From contig NC_135240.1 of assembly GCF_947623445.1 (NCBI RefSeq), positions 8,308,001 through 8,372,000 of the forward strand: DNA of 64,000 nucleotides, in the 5' to 3' direction. Positions within the stretch are counted from its first letter, which is position 1. Each line of letters starts with the position of its first letter. The DNA comes from Clavelina lepadiformis. Lineage: Eukaryota > Chordata > Ascidiacea > Aplousobranchia > Clavelinidae. The notes beneath the pieces were generated by a model, which was given only the letters and a program-made list of their open reading frames with translations, was not told the origin of the DNA and searched no databases. Shown one piece after another: positions 51,340 to 64,000 of this stretch. A program made the position numbers and the translations under genes.

Positions 51340-53504
51340 TACAAGTGTTCAAGAAATCAATTTGTCACTTTGTTATTTGAAGTTTAGTGTTTGCATGTTG
51401 GAGAACAATTGCCACTTGTTGTTTTGTTTTATTACGATTGCAAAACATATAGTTAGTGAATATAATTTTCTGTAAATATTGTTCAGTTGATCGATGTTTT
51501 AGTTTTGCAAATAAATGTAGTAAATGTAATAAAATGTAATGTAATGTAAATGTAATGTTACGTAACGAATGATTCAACTGGGAGCCATTTGGCTCACTTA
51601 AGGAGGAAGTCTTTATTCCTGAAAGGAAATGTTTTCTAAGGAAGGATTGAGAAGTAAAAACTGTTAATGAAAATCCCGAAGTTTGAGATAAGTAAATAAA
51701 AAAATTATTTTTAACGTTACTTGTGCTCAAAAGGTGTAGACTGTTTAGGCTGCTATAGCTATCCTTTTCAAATTGGACAGATGTTATCATGTTTCCTTTA
51801 TAGCTGTAACTTCAGAAAGGTTGGTAGTTTTCAGCAATAACTCAAAAGTAGGCCTTCTGAGAAGTCAGATTTGTGCCAATAAACAGCTCCTTGACTATTA
51901 TATTTGACGTACGCCGCAGGTAAAAGTTAAACAAAAATTACCAAAATATTTACAAAATGATGATAGCATAAAGTCAATCCATAACCGGAATCCCAATAGA
52001 TGTGGTTAGATTTCCAAGTCTGTGCTAAGTACGCCAAATTAGCTATGGTGGCAGAGCAAACATTTATGCCATTTCCAACCACAAATATTTAGTTGAATGT
52101 TATACCAAGATTTTGACCAAGAAAAGAAGAACGCAGAGAACTTCTATCCAAGCTGATACGCTTTTCTCCTCAAATTTTTCAGTTAATTTTCCAAATAAGG
52201 GTCAGAGTTTTCAACATAAAATTGAATTCAAATTTGTTTGACAGGAAGAAAGTGATAGTGTCTGGGAAGGCATGTAGTAAAAACTTTAAGAACAGGTCGA
52301 AACTGTAAAATACCAAAAAGGGAACTAGATTTGTTACGAACTTTGTTCCTCACGTGTTGCTTAGAGTGTTTTCGTTGATGCGTTTTTACCAATTAGCACC
52401 TTTTGCGTGTTTGTTGTTAAATATTTTAATCACTTGATTTGGAACCCTCGTTCAATATAAAGATTGTTGCTTTTTGGCCTTGTTTTGAGTCGGTGTCTGG
52501 CGGAGACGAATTAAATGTGACTTTTCGAAGATGATCGGTTTGTTTTATTAGCGTGATAACGCTACACAGTCTTATAGGTGAAGGTTACCCACAATCATTC
52601 ACAGTTAAAGGCGCGCCACCGTAAACGTGAAATTAAGCCAGGCTACATAAACGGGAAAAGTTTCATTACAGATTAAAAACTTGTAACTTAGAGAAGTAGA
52701 AGTTTGATGCTTTTCATTTGTTTTTTTTTCGACTTCTGTCAAAATTTCCATTTTAAAACATTTTACTGTCCATATCCATACTGTGATTATACTTGGAGGC
52801 ATATTGCATTCCTATAGTCAAGTTGTTGAATTTGGACTTATTTCAGAGACCAAATGCGGAACAAAATTATTCAAAATGGTCGGAAAAGTTTTGGTGGTAA
52901 AACGTTGGTGTACGAAAACCAATACAACACACATCTAAGGTAAACCGCTTGCTGATAGTTTATTTAGAGAAAGCTACAGGCGCGGTGAAAAAATACCAAC
53001 AACGATAAAGTAGGTAAGACAAACTCGTAAAAGAAAAGACAGTGGAAAATGGCATTCTGGAAAAAGCATAAACGAACACCGTTTCTGATATAAACTTATC
53101 AGCATCCTTCACAGTGTAAACCTTAAACAATACCTCATAAAAATACAAGGTCGATTTTACGGTTTATTTTGTTTTAAACCGGCAATAAGCTACAAGCTGC
53201 TTTAAGCAAAGTGTACGCCTGAAATGTTAAAGAATCTATGACCGAAAAATGTTTCTGGTCAATGATATTTAGTACGAATTAATTAACCGGCGTTTGCGGT
53301 TGAAATCAAAATACGTCACAGTGGACATATATGGCTATGATCGCGTTAAATATACTGATACGGTAATCATAAAGTACAAGTCATCGCTTAGGAATGGAAT
53401 CACTTGGCATCTCTTCCGCAGAAAACTTTACACGCATTGGCGGCGAGGCAAACTCATAAAACGATGCACTGCACGAATGGGAGTGAAAAAGAAGACGACG
53501 CCAT
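51340..53504. other. Region between P3 and STK33
   Basis: Collinear with 7500-9679. Nothing coding is supported. A TTTATT near 53162 would give STK33 an AATAAA signal about 340 bp past its stop. Confidence 0.55.
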
Positions 53505-56961
<3,457 letters not shown>

Positions 56962-57579
56962 AAATTAATCACATTTAAAATCTAAAACGATGATCAATGC
57001 ATCCAATAGCTTAAGTTAGACTGCAAAAGACATTTGCTCAAAATTTATGGGTTTTTGCAAAAATCAGTTTACATCATACGTCAGCCGTCTTTGCGACAAC
57101 CATTTTGGGTATTATAAAAAATTATTTTCAAACCTATTCCGCAACTATTGCATTGAAGATACGTTGCCCTTTTATACCACCAACCTGCTCATGCGTGCTA
57201 CCGTACATCACTTAATATACCAAAACGGGGATGAACCAACCAACTTCCGCCCTCCAACAGAAAAGAACTCGCCGCGTCTGTTGACTTTGACACGCAACTA
57301 TCAAAATCCCACAAATTCCAAAGGCAGCTTCTGCTAGATCAAACAGCTCGTGACGTCATTGCTTTAGGTCGCATCTTTCAATGAGTCGTATTGAAAAAGT
57401 TTTTTTTTCTTACGATGTCGCAATTTAAACATTTCTTCATCTGGTGTGAAATCCTATAGTTTATTCATGATCTTGAGTTTATTAAACCTGGGCGTAAACG
57501 CCTGATTTTCTAATCGGTGACAAACTTTCGAAAGTTTTCGCCGGAACCTCGGTTGGCATTTGCGTATCAATACCTTTTA
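56962..57579. other. Interval upstream of STK33
   Basis: Single-copy in the window. It holds the presumed STK33 promoter and the 3' end of the neighbouring minus-strand gene. An AATAAA on the minus strand near 57480 serves the exon at 57580. No clear promoter motif is seen. Confidence 0.4.
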
Positions 57580-58344
57580 CTACAGACATTCTTCTACGTC
57601 TGACTCTTCAGTACTTTGAGTCTGGTCCACAACTTCAAAATCTACTTTTAAAAGAAGCAATCGATTAACAAGAATCTCATATAAACGGCTATGCTCGATT
57701 TCGAGAGTCACTAGCAAGCAATTGAAACTTTCTTTACAATAGGAGCCGCAATACAAGTAAAATTCACCGCCGAAGTCGGGTCGCAAAAGGCTTTTCAAGT
57801 GCAACAAGTAAACGGGATCCGACTAAATATACATGACTGTAAGAATAACACGACTTGAAAAACGGATCGAACGTGTTAGATATCAAAATGTTTCAACAAA
57901 AGCGAGGGAAGCTTAAATGCTGGGAAATGGACCACGTAGGTAGACAAAGAAGCTTTATACGACGTACATTTACCACAAAGTCAATGCCAATGTTGTTTCA
58001 CGGGATTGTTACGCCACAAAATCGTTTTGGAATTTCTCCATTTTTCCATTATTTTGCCAACATACATTTTAACTGCCAACTGATTAAAAATAACTTTACC
58101 ATAATGCTGCTGTTTGCCTGTTATCTGAACACATCGGGCTTAAACTAATAACTTGTAGACGCGTAAAAAGCTAGAGATTTAAAAAAGCCTAATTTATTGC
58201 CGCAAGACGTGATAATATGCAGGGGTGTGGACTGTAGATAAAACGGACTGACCAACTTGACGAAATGAAAAAAGAAAACATTACCATCACGGTTTTCGAC
58301 AACACCAAACATCATTTGGCCGCACGCTGTACATTGCAAACAAC
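57580..58344 (-). CDS. Unrecognised gene, three candidate 3' exons
   Basis: I do not recognise the product. The best-supported piece is a terminal exon 57580-57822: 80 codons from acceptor ATATTTAG to TAG, ending in an acidic TEESDVEECL, with AATAAA about 100 bp further on. Upstream candidates 58002-58072 and 58285-58344 have usable splice sites and fit in phase with it. The second encodes a cysteine-rich stretch (CLQCTACGQ) that could bind zinc. The terminal exon has FYLYCGSYCKESFNC and a Leu-rich helix. Same strand as STK33, 620 bp away. The remaining 5' exons are not identified. Exon joins are inferred from phase only. Confidence 0.4.
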
Positions 58345-61300
58345 CTTGGTAAGAAAATTAAAGGGCATCGCCACGTAAAACTTCAAAGGACGCTGAACGA
58401 AGTTTGATAAAACGAACTTGAAGCCAAATGGAATATAATGTTGTGATTTCTCATCGATCAATGAGAGAAATAAATGACTGGTCTTTCGACAGTTTGACAG
58501 CTATTGTTGTTCATGCCAACAAAAACTATTCATTTATTACTTTCCGATGTAATACAAAAGCAAATAGGTTATAGATCGTAATGCCTTTGTTCGACAATAG
58601 CAACAAACATTAGGGATTATCGCACGTGCGGGTTTAAGCGGAGTAATTCAAATAATTGAGAATTACGAATTTCAAATGTCACGATTTTTTTTAAATTGAT
58701 TTCATTAGAAACATTGAAAAGATAATGATTTCAAAGAGCTATACAGCACTATATTCCTACAAATCACTGCGCAGTTATAAAAACTAAGTTAACATGGTTA
58801 TCGCATCAAGACGACTTTCGGAGAAAACAACGCACTTTAAGAGGAGATTAAACAAACGTTTCCATAGCACAAATAACAAGTTCCATTAAAACAGAAAAGC
58901 ATCTTACCAAATGTTTGTATTAAAGATATGCGGCGCAAACAAAATAATATTAAATTTTTTATTGCACTTTTTGGTAACCTTACTCTCTTGCGAAGAACCA
59001 TCGATAATGAAATATACGCTCTGCTTCTACGAAGATACCTTAACAAGTTAGACACCAAGTCTGCAGCAAAATGCTTCCTCGAAACTGCGTCATTCAAAAT
59101 CACGACCGCTTCAATTACTCGTTAAAGCAATTCAGCAGCCGTAATTACAGCTCATGATTGGCTCAGGGCGTTCTACATCTACACAGTGCCTTTGTGACGC
59201 ACTTTGGAGATGAAAGCAAACACTAGAATGACTAGATGCCAGTCAAATGAGGTCCTCCCCAGAAAGGACATGATTGCCCGCCGAAAATTTTTTTAGATCG
59301 GTGTTAATTGACAGTTTACAGGTTAAAACGCCCGACCTAAATGTACCCTGAAATCGGGTAGAGCGCAATTGTTCGATTTTCAGCGTATTATGAGTTGAGG
59401 TGATGAGTTTTCAGCGTTGATTTTGTGAAAGTAAATTTTGACTCGTATAATGTGATTCCCGAAAGACGTTATTTCCCATGTAAAAACCTCACTCGGCATA
59501 AAAGCGAATGTTGTGTGCGGCACTTGAAAACGCTTGTACGGTTTCGTAGTAACTGACCGACAACAATAACTTCAGTCGAAATAATTCAGTATAGGTATAT
59601 TTGGCGGTTATCGCTACTTGTAGTATACGCACAACGCAACTTTTTCAAGTGAAATTTGTATCTCACTCCGAACGTAGGATTAGCGTCGCCGCACTTTGAA
59701 AGTCAAAAGTACTTTGAAAGTTTTCCACTAACAAGAAAGTTTCAAAACCGTACTTGAAGTCAACGACTCCACAGCGACACTTAAAAAAGAGTCAGAAAGG
59801 TTAAAAAAGAAGTGGTCGCTATCTACTTGCGCATTTTAACGAAGCTAAATTCGATGAGAAGTTAAACTACTTGTTCAGTTCAAACACCAACGAATTCTGC
59901 AAGAAAATTTCCGCAACAGAAGTAAAACAGCAACGTTGTTGTAAATAATTCACAGGCCTAAACTTAAAAAATAAATTATAAAATCAAACAAAAAATTTTC
60001 ACTTCTTATAGGAAAACAACGAAGTATTAACATTCTGATTAAAAATGACAAACCGACAAACCGACAAACAGTCAATTACTTGTTCTGAGCAACCTGAACT
60101 TGTCGGCATTCTGGCAACAACCCTTGTGAATTATGACGTAATAGAAAGGTCAAGCACGTGGGTGTGGCAACCTCTGAATTCAAATATTTTTTTCGCTTCA
60201 GTAAATTCACAAGGGAACGTTGTCTGTTTTTGAGTTTAACACATAACTCTTTCAGACTGAAGTAATCCGCAATTCCATTATCCAACATTTTCTACTAAAA
60301 TAATACATACAACATAGCAAAATACCATAAAAGTCTCGCTGCAGCAACTATAGTTTGAACTAAACAACTAAAGCTTTCGGAAGATAGCATTTAAATAAAG
60401 AATCATCCGCAATTTTCGCAATATTTCAGTCCTCAATGTTCAGTATTATAGTGGACTATTTCACTAAAATTCAAAATCCATTTTATCAAATTTTTAGCCT
60501 TCTCCAAATATCGGAAATTTTCATAAACCTTTCTAAAAGCACGACTTTCCACGACACTGTTCCTTATAGCTTGAAAAGTCGTTTCGCGTGTCATAACGAT
60601 ATGTGCTAGAACTCAATAGGTGTCAGGACAGTGCCCGTCTCTTCTATTGGACATGTCCATCAGACAATAGGCAATTAGCCCTTTGTACATTGGACATAAC
60701 TCGCGTCATGTTAATTCGATCGTGAAAAAATGCGATTGTTGATGCCGGGGATTTCGTGTGCTTATAACAGGATTCTCATGGCCGCGGAAAAACTGTGTTG
60801 ACCCGTAGTTAATTACATCAAACGTTATACAATCCTAATGAATACACGCGACCTATTGTTACGTCACACAAGTATCATTTGTCACGAAATAATATCTGGC
60901 TATGGTCAAAGCGTTGAACATAAGTAATAATAATAAGTAATTTTAAGTTATATTTCCAATACAGTACATAGACCGTTATAGATCTAGAAATATCTGAAAC
61001 AGCGTACAATTCCATAACTTAATCAAAATCAATACATAGAGATTAGAGATGCGCTAAAGGTACAGCAAAGCAAACAACTGGAAACAACAACGGACATTGC
61101 AGTACTGTACCACACAAGCGACAGTACGAGATTTGGTCTTTGAAAGTCTATTTAAACCATTTTGTCGGCGCAATTGAAAACAAGGTAAACAGCACCGACA
61201 AAGGCGGACAGGTAGTCAGTCGATCGAAGCAAGGAAAAGAAGAACACGACGAGCTGGGTTAGTAATGTCCATACAAGCGGTAATATTCCTAAATATTCAA

Positions 61301-63955
61301 CGCCATTCATGGAGATTGTCCAAAGCTTTTTGGATTGTCGGGCGTTAAGCAAAACATTTGGCGGATTAACGTGCCATAATAGCACATTTGTCAATACGTC
61401 CAATACATCTATGTCATAACTTTTCTTTTCTGACAATTATGGGTTTTTATATTAGCCGTCTTGATTGCGTAATGGTGGTTTAACTAAGCCACGTGTGTCG
61501 AGCTTTACAATAGATTAGCGCTGGCTTTCACAACAAAAATGACAATGACGTTGACTAACGATGACAAGATCCGAAGAGCAGAAAAGCAAACTGGGAAATG
61601 GCGTAATTTCCGGTCGTAAAAATCCCTCTTGTCGAGGAAAAGAAGATAGCAGATAAAATCTTACATCGAATTCCAAAAGTGGGTTAAGGATATTGACTAA
61701 GTTTATAAGACAAAACGTTTCAGCTCTGCAAATGTCGATAAAGTTTTAATGGCATCATCCGCAAATAAAGATTAAACAGTTTTATAATGCTTCATGACGT
61801 CAATACCTTAACCACGAAGGGTTTGGATTTGGAGCCATCAATCAATCATTTTTGTATTTTCGTCATTGACGCGGATGGGACGAAAAATCGCTATAAGTTG
61901 TTAATACCATGCGCTAATAAAACTGGGAAAAAGTAAAGACAAAGCCTAAGAAGCTTAAAACATGCATCTAAATACTGATGGTACTAATTTGCTGATAACA
62001 ACTCGCATGGTCACTGTCATTCAAAAAAAGAATAGAACAGGTTTGGTTCCCATCTACATCTAAATATCCATAACAAATCCGCGTGAAACCGGCGAAAAAT
62101 CCTACTACAGCAAATAAAACCAACTTTGTCTCAACCTCAAGATGACATTCACCAGCAACAATTTAAATGGAGTTAGTTTACAACGGAACATGCCTTCCTT
62201 AAAACTATAAGCAGGATGTCGCAACATCGTTAAAGTATTAATAAAATGCATGTTACCAAATTGTACCGAGCGTCTTCAGTTGCTTAGCAACGGCTACACA
62301 AACGTAATACAAAATGTGTTAATATTTATTGAACGTCCGATAGCGAGTCCTTATACAGACTTATTACATTAATCGAGACAAAGTTTTGACATTTTTGTTT
62401 ACCGGGTCGCTACTCGATATCTTCGTCAACAAGAAAAAACGATTTGATTCTTATCGAAACGCAAAGTGCTTAAACACATTTTCAAATTTGAAATAATTTT
62501 GAAGGTCTGATATCAAAGTACTCATAAACATTTTCCCCATAATTACCGCACAAGCTCGTCAAGGTAAAAAAGATATGCTAAAGCTCGTCAAAAGATATAC
62601 TAAATTTCTTAGCAGTTTATAACCGTCTATTTAATGGAACAAGGTTTTAAATGCAAAAAAGCGCGGAACAAACGACGATGACGGACGTTGAACCTTAGCT
62701 ACCGCCAAACTCTGTAATATTTACACCTTCCAACGCAAATAACGTCAACGCTATTCATCGGAATAACTGCTCCGAATGTGACAGGCAGCAATCCAACTTG
62801 TAAAACAGTTATTAACCAGGCGCACTTTTGACCCAGTACAGTGCGCCCTTTGCCTTTTCGCTCACACATTCCCTAGCCTGGAACGCGAGTCAGCATTTAG
62901 TCGAGTTATGCGATAGAGCTCCATCAAGTACACCACTGATAGCAACAAACTGGTATAAAATGTAAGTTACAGTAAACACGTGCTCCAATTTTGCACACAT
63001 ATAAAGGCAGCCTTTGTTTTAGTTAAAAGGAATTTCCCATTCCAGTAAATCGGTATCTGAGTTGCGTATGTATGCCTATTTAGGTACACGATGGACGATA
63101 TAACAGTTATTGGCAAGACAGAGCGAGCGGCCTCTTTCGACACCCAATGTTTCAAGTTAGTCTGTCATCGCCAGCGTCATTTAGACATTATGGTACACCG
63201 AGCATGTTGCGATGTCAGAACGGTTCATGTCCTCAACACGTTTACACGATTAGGGGCTTATAGATGGGAAATTTATAACCATATACTTTGACCATACAGT
63301 TCCAAAACCTGGTCACAATCAAAAAGTTTGCAGCCACAACAGAAAAAATTCACGTATAACCCCCACCACTTATTAGCACTGCTGTTTTCTTCACGGAAAT
63401 GGTGACCAACTTTGAGTGGGATCACAGACAGACAGACAGACAGACAGATAAAATCTGCAATTTTTCAGCAATAGCCTTCAGTATGAGGCCACTAATGCTT
63501 TAAAGCCATTTCCATAAAACACAGAACCACCAGCAATGTCTAATCAGATAATCTTCTTAATCTCTCCACTGTATACACTTGAACCATAAAAATCGAATGA
63601 CGTCATACTTAATCCACATAAGTAAAAAGATTCCAACTGGTATGTGACGTAGGCGTTAGTTAATGTCCTATGTCTCTCCATTTGTGACGCATTCGCGAAG
63701 CAGACGTATAACAATGGCCGACAAGCCCACCCACCGGACGCACAAGACAAATGAATGAATTGAAAACCGGGTGCTTGTACACAAGAACGATAATGTGAGT
63801 TTGGAAAACATTTTTTTCTAAGGAACGGTAGGTGCTCGTTAATTATATTTGTTTGGGGGGTTGATGCGCTTACGGAGGCAAATGTGACCTAAGAGCAGGC
63901 CCATAAAACTCCTTTAACAATAAAACGGGTAACAATTAAAATCAACTCAATTTAC
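58345..63955. other. Single-copy region, no gene supported
   Basis: Unlike the rest of the window it is not repeated here. Open frames at 58837-59103 (minus), 60045-60233 (plus), 61152-61436 (minus) and 63091-63291 (plus) are short and show no recognised domain. The first ends near a good donor (GTAAGG) and might be an exon. It may be long introns of a minus-strand gene that ends at 57580. No tRNA or other RNA gene is recognised. Confidence 0.4.
63425..63448. repeat. ACAG tetranucleotide microsatellite
   Basis: About six tandem copies of a four-base unit (CAGA/ACAG). Confidence 0.9.
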
Positions 63956-64000
63956 CTTTTATAAGTTGAAGGTCGTCACGAAGAATGCTTTCTGGAAGAT
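63956..64000 (-). CDS. Possible exon end running off the window
   Basis: One of three frames is open (LPESILRDDLQLIK) up to a donor AAAG/GTAAATT. The leftover phase would fit the acceptor of the candidate exon at 58344. Only 45 bp are visible, so this is weak. Confidence 0.25.

Noticed and set aside
61152-61436. 94-codon minus-strand frame with hydrophobic stretches that recall an insect odorant receptor N-terminus
   Set aside because: It opens right after a stop, its first ATG is in the middle, and the similarity is only in composition. Frames of this length are expected by chance in AT-rich DNA of this size.

Overview
The window reads as animal nuclear DNA: AT-rich, with short GT-AG introns (a 12-exon kinase gene fits in 3.5 kb), C2H2 zinc-finger genes and many small DNA transposons. 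The compact introns and gene types suit an invertebrate chordate such as a Ciona-like tunicate. That assignment is inference and I hold it at about 50%.

Most of the window (1 to about 57 kb) is a set of tandem segmental duplicates, here called units A (1-18434), B (18435-36476) and C (36477-56961). The shared plan is: a C2H2 zinc-finger gene on the minus strand (M copy), a 6-12 kb spacer, a second C2H2 gene on the plus strand (P copy, head-to-head with M), then STK33 (minus strand), then a small secreted protein with two thyroglobulin type-1 domains (minus strand). Unit A has a broken, chimeric STK33 and an intact thyroglobulin-domain gene. Unit B lost STK33 and keeps the thyroglobulin-domain gene. 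Unit C carries the only complete STK33, and the duplicated part ends there. The three P genes are open with 11 fingers each. M2 and M3 carry stops, and M1 is cut by the window edge.

The spacers hold mobile DNA that differs between units, which allows empty and filled sites to be compared. It includes hAT-like elements with 8-bp target duplications (one a three-level nest), pogo/Tigger-like elements in TA sites, an AGGGTT-ended family with 9-bp duplications, and in unit C one young Ty3/gypsy element (42812-47907) with 225-bp LTRs. Unit C also has a 1.55-kb tandem duplication. Unit B has a zinc-finger relic at 34.6 kb.

From 57 to 64 kb the DNA is not part of the duplication. It holds candidate exons of an unrecognised minus-strand gene (57580-58344, possibly 63956-64000) and little else I can support. 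The most interesting signal is that the zinc-finger paralogues differ mostly at the DNA-contact positions of the finger helices, in a region full of recent transposon insertions. This is the pattern expected of zinc-finger genes diversifying their DNA targets.
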